A stretch of 64,000 nt of DNA. Source: Acidobacteriota bacterium. Lineage in GTDB: Bacteria; Acidobacteriota; Thermoanaerobaculia; Multivoradales; J023. Made by a program: the position numbers and the translations under genes. Positions within the stretch are counted from its first letter, which is position 1. Every line of letters starts with the position of its first letter. The stretch spans positions 1-64,000 of the forward strand of contig JAJCXO010000058.1 of the NCBI GenBank assembly GCA_029263395.1, given 5' to 3'. The notes beneath the pieces are model-generated. The model saw only the letters and a list, made by a program, of their open reading frames with translations. It did not search any database and had not been told where the DNA came from. Shown in pieces: positions 25,015-33,698 of this stretch.

Positions 25015-25102
25015 CGCGCTATCTTGTCGCATTCGCCCCATGAGAAACGACCCCGGCGGAATCCACCGAGGTCGACAAATGCTAGAACGTTGACCGGCTG
25101 CC

Positions 25103-26779
25103 TTAGAGAGTCACTTCGACCCGTTTCGAGAACATGTTGCCCGAAGTTGGATCATAGAGCGAGATCAACAGACGGTGAGGTTGGCGACGCAGTTTGAGCT
25201 GGGTCTCTAGGACCGCAACCTGGCTCGAGGCCGGAGTACCGCTGAGGACAATTGGGATCACCGAAACATCCGCCCGATCACCGTGAGCATCCGTAGCCGC
25301 AACTCGGATCTCGAGCTCCGCGGCGGCCTTGCCGCCAATGCCCAACAGAGTGATGGAATCGACCGGAATCTCGAGACGTAGCGGCAACAGAACCTTCTTG
25401 AAGCCGGCACCCGTAGGCTCTCCGAAGCTCACCGTCAACGATCCATCACCGAGCAACGGCAGATCGAAGAGCTGCGCACTCTCTACCAACATCGTGACTT
25501 CACTTTCGCGAGATAGGTCTGAGAACCCTTCGCGGGTGCGAACGTTGATTCCTTTGCGCCGCACCTCGACCTTGACGTCACGGTTCGCATCGTCTTCTTT
25601 CCAGTCCGGCGTGAAACCCAGCCAGTAGTACGAACGCGTATCCTCGACCACACGCTCGAGGGCCGTAGACCGGGCGCCGTCGAGAAGGGCTTGGCCGCCG
25701 GTAGCGACAGCCAACTCGATGAGGCTGTCCTCCTCAAGTTGTTCGCGATTGGAGTTCTGCTCGGCCAACAGTGTCGACTCCGCAACGTTGCCGAGCTCGG
25801 CGCTACCAAAACCATTGTTCTCGATGCCGTTGATATCGACGGGATATAGGGTGTAACCAAGGCGATTGGCGGTTTCCGCTAGCGCCGCAAAGGGTTCCCA
25901 ATCGTTCAAGCTACCGTCGTCCAAGACCGGCTCGAACGTCCCTGCTACCCAGCTTGAAATCGACGACGGCCAGCCACCCGACAGCAACAACATGACCTTG
26001 CGTCCCTCGGGACGGGCGAAGGCACGTAACGCTGATGTGGCGGCATCCGCAACTTGCTCAACTTGCAAAGCGACCTCGCGGGCACGTTGCCGTTCGAGCT
26101 CGTCGAGGGTCAGCAGGCCACCGGAGCGGCGGCCGCGAAAGGCGGTGGACGAGAAACGGGTACCGCGGAAGCTACGCCCTCGGAAACGCTCGGTGGTGTC
26201 GAACTGCCGTTGCTCACTGAGCCGTTGCAGCCCATAGGCTCGCCGCTTGGTTGCTTGGTCGAGTGCCGCCCCGAGCTCGGCCAAGGATCGAGTCCAACTC
26301 GATAACATCTCGACTTCTTCGCCATCGAACGCGACAATGGCCATACGGTCGTCAGCACCCAATAGAGGGAGCTGCTCGGCGAGCTGACCGAGGACTCGGT
26401 CACGGTAGGACGGGATGGCGAAGAAGTCGTCGACGAACACCAGGTATTTGGTCCCCACCGCTTCACCAGGCTCGAGCGCCGGCATCGCAAACGCATCCGC
26501 CGACTCGTTACCCTCGACCGCCCAGCCCTCGCGGACCTCGCTGAAGTACTCGACGGGCACTTCCTCACCGTCGACCAACAGTTGGAAGTCGTCGAGTTCG
26601 AGACCCTTGACACGATCGCCCCGATCGGTGACCACCACCTCCAGGTTGATCACTCGGACATCTACAATTTCACCAAAGCCAGGCACTTGCTCTGGCTCGG
26701 CTCGGGCTACTATCGGTATCGTCAGGAGCGCAACAGCCAGCCAACTGATCGATCGCAACATGGTTCTATGGTTCTTCAC
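25103..26779 (-). CDS. Exported VWFA-related protein of the acidobacterial type
   Basis: 558 residues. The GTG at 26779 has AAGGAG 6 nt upstream. A signal peptide (SWLAVALLTIPIVARA) is followed by a small beta domain (DVRVINLEVVVTDRGDRVKG, FQLLVDGEEVPVEYF) typical of TIGR03436. The VWA fold follows: KYLVFVDDFFAIPSYRD carries a degenerate MIDAS-like site, and KVMLLLSGGWPSSISSW is the later strand. A central Arg/Gly-rich segment (FRGRSFRGTRFSSTAFRGRR) interrupts it. The C-terminal part is beta-rich (SYYWLGFTPDWKEDDANRD, VEVRRKGINVRTREGF). This family is widespread in Acidobacteriota and its role is unknown, presumably periplasmic protein binding. Divergent from the TonB receptor. Confidence 0.88.
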   Translation of the reverse strand: MKNHRTMLRSISWLAVALLTIPIVARAEPEQVPGFGEIVDVRVINLEVVVTDRGDRVKGLELDDFQLLVDGEEVPVEYFSEVREGWAVEGNESADAFAMPALEPGEAVGTKYLVFVDDFFAIPSYRDRVLGQLAEQLPLLGADDRMAIVAFDGEEVEMLSSWTRSLAELGAALDQATKRRAYGLQRLSEQRQFDTTERFRGRSFRGTRFSSTAFRGRRSGGLLTLDELERQRAREVALQVEQVADAATSALRAFARPEGRKVMLLLSGGWPSSISSWVAGTFEPVLDDGSLNDWEPFAALAETANRLGYTLYPVDINGIENNGFGSAELGNVAESTLLAEQNSNREQLEEDSLIELAVATGGQALLDGARSTALERVVEDTRSYYWLGFTPDWKEDDANRDVKVEVRRKGINVRTREGFSDLSRESEVTMLVESAQLFDLPLLGDGSLTVSFGEPTGAGFKKVLLPLRLEIPVDSITLLGIGGKAAAELEIRVAATDAHGDRADVSVIPIVLSGTPASSQVAVLETQLKLRRQPHRLLISLYDPTSGNMFSKRVEVTL

Positions 26780-27186
26780 TGCTTTCTCCTTGGTGTCGAG
26801 TCGCTGAGACTCGTGATCGGCATTGTCTTGCCACTCAGTGCGTGGCTAGCCGGGTATTGTGCAAGGGCCGTACCACCCACACATAGGTTTTGTTTTCAAT
26901 GGTTTGGGCAAGAGAGACACTCGCGGCTGACACTCCAGTCCTAGGACAATGTCCTCTCTGAGTGACGCTCTGATGGAGTGCACTGATCGACTCCTCAAGT
27001 CCCGTGTACGCCACCGAAGTCGAGCCTTTAGCCTGTGTTAGACTTGCTGTTCTCAAAGTCAACCTGTGTGCAGATCGCGAACCTGGTAGCCAGAGAGCTT
27101 GCTGAACATCGACTGTCGTTCGATCGATCGTCGTCCCTGGGATGGGCAAGAACTGCGTGGCCACCGCTGACCCAAGGAGAAATGCG
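26780..27186. other. Divergent intergenic region
   Basis: About 400 bp between the VWFA gene (leftward) and the TonB receptor gene (rightward). The ribosome sites of both genes are at its edges. I see no further gene or clear operator; a CGATCGATCG palindrome lies near 27120-27130. Confidence 0.5.
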
Positions 27187-29319
27187 ATGGCTCGCCTGAG
27201 CAAACTCGTCGGTTTCGGGCTAACGATGGCCCTGTTGTTGAGCAGTGGCCTGGTGATCACTCAAGACGTGATCGCCCAAGACGCTGAAGACCCAGCCGAG
27301 CCCGAAGGCGGCGAAGTCAGTGACGTCATTGTCGTCACCGCCTCACGGACCGAGCAGCGGCTGCAAGAGGTTCCGGTCGCGATGACTGTCATCAGTGCTG
27401 AAGAGCTCGCCACCATGCCTGCAGACGACTACGGCGACGTGCTGCGCAACGTGCCGGGACTCAACGTCACCCAGATCAGCGCCCGCGACGTCCAGATCAA
27501 CACCCGCAAAGCAAGCGGCAGCTTGTCCACCGACCAGTTGGTGCTCCTCGACGGCAGGTCGGTTTACCTCGACTTCTTCGGCTTCGTGATGTGGGATCTG
27601 CTGCCGCTCAACTTCAACGAGATCGCTCAGATCGAAGTTGTCCGTGGCCCCGGCAGCGCCGTCTGGGGCGCCAACGCCTTGGGCGGCGTCATCAATCTGA
27701 TCACCAAGTCACCCTGGGAAGCTGCGGGCACCAGTGTGCAACTGGGAGGCGGTGAGTTGTCGACCCTCTACGGCAGCATCGCTCACGCGGCTGGCGGCGA
27801 GAAGGTTGGCTACAAAATCTCGGCCAGCTACTTCGAACAAGATCCCTATGATCGCCCGACCGGCATCATTCAAGAGACGGAGATCACCAACCCGCCAGGC
27901 ACCCCCTACCCCGCCTTCGAGAACGAAGGGACGGAACAGCCGAAACTCGACTTTCGAGTCGACTACAACCAGACTCTCGACACCAGTTGGTCGTTTTCCG
28001 GTGGTTATGCTGGTACCGACGGCATCGTCCACTCCGGTATCGGTCCCTTCGACGTCGATCCGAGCTCTAACTTGAGCTACTTCAAGGTCAGTTACGCCAA
28101 GAAAGCCTTGGTGGTGAATGCCTACGCCAATCTCCTCGACGGCGAGAGTAGCAACTTGCTGACACGCGGGCTCGATGACCAGCCGCTAATACTGGGATTC
28201 GAGAGCCAGACCTACAACGTCGACTTTGCCAACACCCACGTTCTCGGCGGCGACCGCCACGTCGTCACCTACGGTGCCACCGCTCGCACCACCGACTTCG
28301 AGTTGTCGATTGCGCCCAACGGTCGCAAGCGCGATGAATACGGTCTTTTCCTGCAGGACGAGATCAGCTTGGGAGACAAGGTCCGCTGGTTGGTAGGTGC
28401 TCGCTTTGACGATATCGATACTATCGGCTCGGTGGTTTCACCCCGGACCAGCTTGATGTTCGCCCCGTCTTCGAACCACAACTTCCGGATCTCGTACAAC
28501 GAAGCGTTTCGGGCGGCATCGGTGGTCGAGAACTTCCTCGGCATCAACATTGTGAACGACGTTCTGCTGCCGCCGATTCCGCCTTTCACGTCGAGTCCAT
28601 CTCTGTTCACCTTCCCATCCGCAACCGCTGGCAACCCGAATCTGGAAGAAGAGAGCCTCGAAGCTTTCGAAGTTGGCTACGTCGGCACCTTCGCGGACAA
28701 CAAGGCAACGGTCACAGTTGCGGTCTATCGCAACGAACTGATCGACGGCATCGACTTCTTCACGTCCGAGTATTACGACTCCTTCAACCCGCCGCCAGGC
28801 TGGCCAATTCCGCCGCTCATTCCGACACCCTTCGGTTTGATTCAAACGGTTCCCGAGAACACTTTCCCGTCGCTCTTCACCTACCGCAACATCGGCAGTC
28901 AGATCAACGAGGGCTTCGAGTTCTCGTTTGACTACCGACCGGCCACCGAATGGCGTTTCGGTATCAACTACTCCTACCAAGAAGAGCCTGAAGTCACTGG
29001 CATCGATCCGCGTGAGGTCAACACCCCGCCGGAGAATCGCTTGAACCTCTCTTTGGCCTACAGCGGGGCGCGCTTCTTCGCCGACCTCAACGTCAACTAT
29101 GTTGACAGTGCCCGCTGGACCGACGTCCTCGACAGTCGCTTCCACGGCGTCACCGATGACTACACCATGACCAACCTGTCGGTTGGCGTGCGTCTACGCA
29201 ACGACCAGGTGACCCTCTCCGTCATCGGTACCAACATCTTTGACGACGAGATCCTGCAGCACGTTTTCGGCGACATCATCGCCCGTAAGGTATCCGGACA
29301 GGTCAGTTTCCGGTTCTAG
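27187..29319 (+). CDS. TonB-dependent outer-membrane receptor
   Basis: About 710 residues. The ATG at 27187 follows AAGGAG at 7 nt. A signal peptide (FGLTMALLLSSGLVITQD) precedes the TonB-box region and a plug domain (VIVVTASRTEQRLQEVPVAM, LRNVPGLNVTQISARDVQIN, QLVLLDGRSVYLDFFG, IEVVRGPGSAVWGANALGGV). The remainder is a barrel ending in GQVSFRF with the terminal Phe typical of outer-membrane proteins. The plug is of the iron-siderophore/cobalamin superfamily, but the substrate cannot be told. It stands alone, followed by a strong hairpin terminator; the divergent neighbour is the VWFA protein. Confidence 0.94.
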   Translation: MARLSKLVGFGLTMALLLSSGLVITQDVIAQDAEDPAEPEGGEVSDVIVVTASRTEQRLQEVPVAMTVISAEELATMPADDYGDVLRNVPGLNVTQISARDVQINTRKASGSLSTDQLVLLDGRSVYLDFFGFVMWDLLPLNFNEIAQIEVVRGPGSAVWGANALGGVINLITKSPWEAAGTSVQLGGGELSTLYGSIAHAAGGEKVGYKISASYFEQDPYDRPTGIIQETEITNPPGTPYPAFENEGTEQPKLDFRVDYNQTLDTSWSFSGGYAGTDGIVHSGIGPFDVDPSSNLSYFKVSYAKKALVVNAYANLLDGESSNLLTRGLDDQPLILGFESQTYNVDFANTHVLGGDRHVVTYGATARTTDFELSIAPNGRKRDEYGLFLQDEISLGDKVRWLVGARFDDIDTIGSVVSPRTSLMFAPSSNHNFRISYNEAFRAASVVENFLGINIVNDVLLPPIPPFTSSPSLFTFPSATAGNPNLEEESLEAFEVGYVGTFADNKATVTVAVYRNELIDGIDFFTSEYYDSFNPPPGWPIPPLIPTPFGLIQTVPENTFPSLFTYRNIGSQINEGFEFSFDYRPATEWRFGINYSYQEEPEVTGIDPREVNTPPENRLNLSLAYSGARFFADLNVNYVDSARWTDVLDSRFHGVTDDYTMTNLSVGVRLRNDQVTLSVIGTNIFDDEILQHVFGDIIARKVSGQVSFRF

Positions 29320-29341
29320 CCTTCACCGAAATCGCAGACGA

Positions 29342-29367
29342 AAAAGGCCGGCATTTGCCGGCCTTTT
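29342..29367. terminator. Bidirectional hairpin terminator after the TonB receptor
   Basis: An 11-bp perfect stem (29342-29352 with 29357-29367, loop ATTT) flanked by A- and T-tracts. It closes the receptor transcript and would also serve the leftward-reading small gene. Confidence 0.85.
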
Positions 29368-29393
29368 GCTTCTGCCCTTCTTGACTGATTGAG

Positions 29394-29720
29394 TCAGCCT
29401 TCCGGCTCGTTCGTCAGCTCAGGATCCTCGTCCACCATCGCATCATCGAGCGGTGGACATGCTGGCTCGCTGACCGGTCGATAGCTCCATCTCTCGAGAT
29501 CGGGCCCAGTGCCGGCGTAATCGACCAGGAAGTCCGGATCAACGAACCGCTTGTTGGAGAACGGCGGCTCGTCGAGCCCTGTGATATCGAGGATCTTGCC
29601 TCGGTTGCGAGGTACAAATCTGAACTCCAGGGTCACCGGTCTCTTGCCGATGTTGGTGTTCCGACGACCACACCCTTGCGGACAAGGAATCGGTTTCGTT
29701 TGATCGGGCTCATTCGACAC
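29394..29720 (-). CDS. Small uncharacterised protein downstream of the cyclase-kinase
   Basis: 108 residues, not recognised. No signal peptide or membrane helix. A CPQGCGRRNT motif near the N-terminus gives two Cys, with a third Cys near the C-terminus (EPACPPLDD); the middle is rich in Pro and charged residues (FVPRNRGKILDITGLDEPPF). The C-terminus is acidic. The GTG start at 29720 has GGAGG at 7 nt, supporting a real gene. It follows the cyclase-kinase-TPR gene by 67 bp on the same strand and is probably co-transcribed, so it may be a substrate or partner of that kinase; this is inference from position only. Confidence 0.65.
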   Translation of the reverse strand: MSNEPDQTKPIPCPQGCGRRNTNIGKRPVTLEFRFVPRNRGKILDITGLDEPPFSNKRFVDPDFLVDYAGTGPDLERWSYRPVSEPACPPLDDAMVDEDPELTNEPEG

Positions 29721-29787
29721 AATCTATCCTCCTCTTGAATCGACCCATACCCTCCATTGACGCTGCCAGAGTCTACACGAACCGTGA

Positions 29788-32700
29788 TCAAGGGTCGGCG
29801 CGACGTAAATCCCCATAACGCAGCGAGTCCATCTTCTGGACGATGGCGAGGGCCTCTTCGTCTCGGCCGAGATTGGACAGTATCTGCGACCATGGCTCGA
29901 GGACATCCAAGTCCATTGACTCACGAGCGAAGGGTTCGAGGATGTCCTCGGCACGCCGCCAGGCCTTCTCGGCTTCCTCAATCTCCCCCATCGCCTTCAA
30001 AACTCGAGCTCGCAAGCTATAGCTTTTGCTGTGCCAACGTTTGCTTCGACGATCTTCGGGGTTCTTTTCAACCAAGACCTCGAGTCGCTCGATCGCTTTC
30101 TCCACGCTAGTCAACGCACCGACAGCATCTCCTCGAGCTTCCAAAACCTCGCCAACACCGAGGTGCCCCATCGCAAGGTCACGCTGCCATCCAGGTTTGG
30201 TGCTGTCCACTGCAACCAGCTTCATGAAAATCACCAAAGCCTGCTGCATATGATCCGATGCCTCGTCTAACTGATGGCGTGCGATGAAGTCATGCCCGAT
30301 CCAAAAGTGGGCCAGGGCAAGATGGCGCTGCCACGACGTGCGGCCCGGTTCGATCGCGATCAGCTCCTCAGCGAGCCTTAGATGGTCGAGAAAGTGCTCA
30401 CGCGCAGCATCCCTTTCACCTCTCATCCATAACGCTCTGCCAACAAAATTGTGGCTGTGGGCAAGTTGCTCCTGCCCGCTAGTGTCAGCGGGATCGTTGG
30501 CCACCAAGGCCGTTGCGATCTCCTGGTCGAGGTAGAAGTGTTCGAGGGCAGCTGGCAGGTCCCCGAGTTGCATCAGGACCCAACCCACCAGGTTGTAGTG
30601 GTTCGCCAGTCTGAGCTGTTGGCGCCTGTCTTCGGGCTTACGATCGGCAAGTTGTCGCTTGATTTCCAGGCCTGAGCGAAAGGCTGAAAGCGCACCTTGC
30701 AAGTCACCGCGTTCCTTATGAATGAAACCGATGTTGGTATTTGCCTGGTCAACGCTCAGTTGTCGATCAAGGTTGTCCGGATCTGCTGCTGCGAGGCCCT
30801 GCGCGATGGCACGCTGGATCTGGAAACGATTCAGAGCGCCGTCGAGATCCCGCTGGTCCCAGAGGATCTTGCCAATCCAGAAATGTCTTCGTCCTAGCGC
30901 CTGCTGCCAGTCGGCACGGGTTGGATCACGTTCCGTCAGCAGTTGCGCCAACGCCAACGACCGCTGGAAGGCTTCCATCGCCTGCTCCGGGTTGCCTTCG
31001 TTGATCCGCACCTGGCCAATCTGCTCCATGGCCTTGGAGTAACGGAAGAGTTCCTCCTCCGTCAGGTTGTCACGGGGAACTGCGGCAAAATATTCGAGCG
31101 CCTTGTCGCCGACATCGTTCAGAATGTCCAGCCGCCCCATCGGTTTGAGCTTCCTTCGCAGGTCCCCCAACATGAAGTCGATGAGGTCTTCCGCCTGGTC
31201 TCGTCGCAGGTCGGCTTCCTGTCTCGCCTGGGTGGCTTGCAAAGCCAGGATCGAAACCACCAGAAGCACGACGGTTGCCACACTGCCGATTACGGCAATG
31301 AGCTTCCTCCGACGATGGGCTTTTGCTTGGGCTTGCACAGTTTCCGCAGCTGCGCGCCGATGTTCTAAGCGACGCAATCGGTCGGCCACATCCATCGCGC
31401 TGACAGGGCGACGTTCTGGCGCCCCATCGACGATCTGAGCGATGTCGGCGGCCAGAATCTCGTCAGAAATATCCCGTCGCCATCCCGGAGCCAGAGGATG
31501 GGAAAAATTCCCCGTCACCATCTGGTAGAGGATGATGCCCAGGGCATAGATGTCCGCCTGGATCGTGGCCACCTTGCCTTCGAGAACCTCCGGCGCCATA
31601 TAAACGAACGTGCCAGCAACCTCGGCCAAGTCGTCCGAAGCCATCACTTCGGTCAAACCGAGTTGAGTGATGCCATGTTCGGCCAGCACACTTTCGTCGA
31701 CCAGGCCGATTCCGAAATCCGTCAGTCGAACCCTGGGGTGGCCCTCACGATCGGTTGTCACTAGGATATTTGCCGGTTTGATGTCCTTGTGCAGAACACC
31801 CACGGAATGGGCTGCTGCCAACGCCTCGGCTGCTTGGGCGACAAGCTCGAGTCGAACCGGCAGCGGGATCGCCAGCAGACCGCCCTGGTCTTCGGCCCAC
31901 TCCGCGAGGTTGCCGCCCTCGGTATATTCCGACTCGAGAAAATATGGGGCCTGCTCGAAGTTCCAATCCAACACACGTGCGATGTCGTCGCGATGCCCGA
32001 GGCTCTCCTTGAGCAGTCGAAATAGCGTGACCTCGCGCTGCAGGGACCGCAGCCGGTTGGCCTCCAGGCAGAACTTGAAGACTCGCTTTTCCCCCGTCTT
32101 CAGCTGCTCAGCAAGCCAGACTTCACCAAAACCACCGCTGCCGATGCGCTCGTTCAAGATCCAATTGACGCGCAACGGCACGGGTTGATCAGGAGCAGGA
32201 CGCCAGCCGAGGATCGGCTGATGGCGATCTGTGACGATCCGGTGGACTTTCTCGGTATCAGACGGCACTGCCAGCGGGGCCAAGCCGACAGCACCCACTT
32301 CAAAAACTTCGAGTGGCTCGTCGACACCTTTGAATTGATACAGACCATGGGCTTGCCACGTGACCTGCTCAAAGGCCAGGGGTGTGCCGACGGCCGAGCG
32401 CCGAGCAAGATCGAAGGCACCACGCGTCAACAGCGTCTGGTTGCCAGCTGCCAGCGACATGACGCGTGCGGTCGTCGGCTTGGCGAGGCCCTCCACTTCG
32501 GTGAGCTTCGCTCCGCGATCGATATCCGCCGACGAGTTCTGGCGTAACACAACCTCCCCGAGGTGGATCCCTGCCCGCGCCTGCAGCGTAACCCCGAGTT
32601 CTCGCGTCAAACTCGCCAGGGTCTGGTGGTACGTCAGGGCGTACGCTACCGCGTCGATCGGACGTTCGAAGAGCAATAGGAAACCGTCCGTCTTGTCGAT

Positions 32701-32889
32701 CTCGAGACCCTTGAAACGGCGCGCAAGATCTCGCGCTTCACGATCGTGACGCATCGCAACTTGTGAAGCTCGAGTATCACCCAGTGTTGCCACCATCCGC
32801 GTGCTGTCGACCAGATCGGTCACCAGCAAGGTCGTGATGACAGCTTCTCCGAGAGCGGAACTGGCAACGGCGAGATTGGAGGCTTGCAT
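29788..32889 (-). CDS. Class III nucleotide cyclase fused to a Ser/Thr kinase and TPR array
   Basis: About 1033 residues. Residues about 15-180 are a class III cyclase catalytic domain (LLVTDLVDSTRMVATLGD and EIDKTDGFLLLFERP hold the two metal Asp residues, GIHLGEVV follows). A kinase domain starts near residue 245: GSGGFGEVWLA, the ATP-site Lys in KRVFKFC, VLHKDIKPANILV (HKD instead of HRD), LTDFGIGLVDE, FVYMAPEVLEG. A membrane helix (IAVIGSVATVVLLVVSILAL) separates the cytoplasmic part from about nine TPR-like repeats at the C-terminus (for example WQQALGRRHFWIGKILWDQR). The start at 32889 has GAGGAG close upstream (3 nt). Fusion of a cyclase-like domain to a kinase is unusual; the cyclase could be active or act as a nucleotide sensor. 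The small gene at 29394 follows. Confidence 0.85.
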   Translation of the reverse strand: MQASNLAVASSALGEAVITTLLVTDLVDSTRMVATLGDTRASQVAMRHDREARDLARRFKGLEIDKTDGFLLLFERPIDAVAYALTYHQTLASLTRELGVTLQARAGIHLGEVVLRQNSSADIDRGAKLTEVEGLAKPTTARVMSLAAGNQTLLTRGAFDLARRSAVGTPLAFEQVTWQAHGLYQFKGVDEPLEVFEVGAVGLAPLAVPSDTEKVHRIVTDRHQPILGWRPAPDQPVPLRVNWILNERIGSGGFGEVWLAEQLKTGEKRVFKFCLEANRLRSLQREVTLFRLLKESLGHRDDIARVLDWNFEQAPYFLESEYTEGGNLAEWAEDQGGLLAIPLPVRLELVAQAAEALAAAHSVGVLHKDIKPANILVTTDREGHPRVRLTDFGIGLVDESVLAEHGITQLGLTEVMASDDLAEVAGTFVYMAPEVLEGKVATIQADIYALGIILYQMVTGNFSHPLAPGWRRDISDEILAADIAQIVDGAPERRPVSAMDVADRLRRLEHRRAAAETVQAQAKAHRRRKLIAVIGSVATVVLLVVSILALQATQARQEADLRRDQAEDLIDFMLGDLRRKLKPMGRLDILNDVGDKALEYFAAVPRDNLTEEELFRYSKAMEQIGQVRINEGNPEQAMEAFQRSLALAQLLTERDPTRADWQQALGRRHFWIGKILWDQRDLDGALNRFQIQRAIAQGLAAADPDNLDRQLSVDQANTNIGFIHKERGDLQGALSAFRSGLEIKRQLADRKPEDRRQQLRLANHYNLVGWVLMQLGDLPAALEHFYLDQEIATALVANDPADTSGQEQLAHSHNFVGRALWMRGERDAAREHFLDHLRLAEELIAIEPGRTSWQRHLALAHFWIGHDFIARHQLDEASDHMQQALVIFMKLVAVDSTKPGWQRDLAMGHLGVGEVLEARGDAVGALTSVEKAIERLEVLVEKNPEDRRSKRWHSKSYSLRARVLKAMGEIEEAEKAWRRAEDILEPFARESMDLDVLEPWSQILSNLGRDEEALAIVQKMDSLRYGDLRRADP

Positions 32890-33000
32890 CAGCTCCTCAA
32901 GCACATGACGGATGCGAAAACCTGGCAGGCTGAATCGAACCCAACTGAATAAACAGGGAAAATCTTGAGGATTGTAACGCGACGCCTCATTGAGGACCAA

Positions 33001-33698
33001 TCGAGGCTATTTGCAGGGGATCAGGCCACCCATTACGATAGAGTTCCAGTCTTCTAGGGAGGTGAACTTGCAAAATCAGATGATTGATACGAGGTATCTG
33101 ACGTGCAGACCGTTCGAACAGAAGATTGCTAGGCACCGGGTACGCCGGCCAGTTTGGACGCCAAAATTCTCGGAACATCCGATGCGGCGGCCAGTTTGGA
33201 CGCCAACATCCTCAAAACATCCGATGCGTCGGCTAGTTTGGACGCCAAAATCCTCAAAACATCCGGTGCGTCGGCTAGTTTGGACGCCAACATCCTTGAA
33301 GCATCGGAAAACTAGGTGTCCTCGGCGGTCAGCACGCTACACTTCGAGCTTCCTGACACGCCCAGTCCTGCAGCCTAGCCTCGAATCTGGCTCAACAACA
33401 CGTTGAACCCCGTCTGAGTCGGCGTTTTCTCGCTCAACGCCACGGTGGTCGGACGCGGCAGGCACGCTCTGCGTCGAAACAACACCTTCGTCGACTAGCA
33501 AGTCGCCCGTTCGATCCTGAATCGTGGGTTGCCAGAGCATACGGCAGGACGGGCTTCGAAGGCAGCCCCAAAGATTCGGCCCAGCAGGGGTGGCGGAATT
33601 TAGTGAACCGAGGTCGGGTTGTTCTGGGCAGCCTGAGTGAGCTCAACCTACAGGGCTGCACAAACCAGGCCGCAGTCGAAAATCCTGACGAGGCCAGC
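33001..33698. other. Intergenic region with a four-copy 42-bp repeat
   Basis: No supportable gene lies between the cyclase-kinase (leftward) and the GAF/PP2C gene (rightward). The region holds the 42-bp array at 33141-33310. Several frames are open over the array only because the period is divisible by three. The promoters of both flanking genes must be here. Confidence 0.6.
33141..33310. repeat. Four 42-bp tandem units
   Basis: The word (C/T)AGTTTGGACGCCAA recurs at 33150, 33192, 33234 and 33276 (42-bp period) with spacer-like variation between copies. There are no unique spacers, so it is a minisatellite, not CRISPR. Translated leftward it would give an ASKLADASDVLR-type repeat; no good start codon supports this. 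Confidence 0.9.

Noticed and set aside
33141-33310. Possible CRISPR array
   Set aside because: Units are contiguous with no unique spacers and no cas gene nearby.
32990-33406. Open frame with VWTPKSSKHP-type repeats on the plus strand
   Set aside because: It is open only because a 42-bp repeat is divisible by three; there is no ribosome site or recognisable non-repeat domain.
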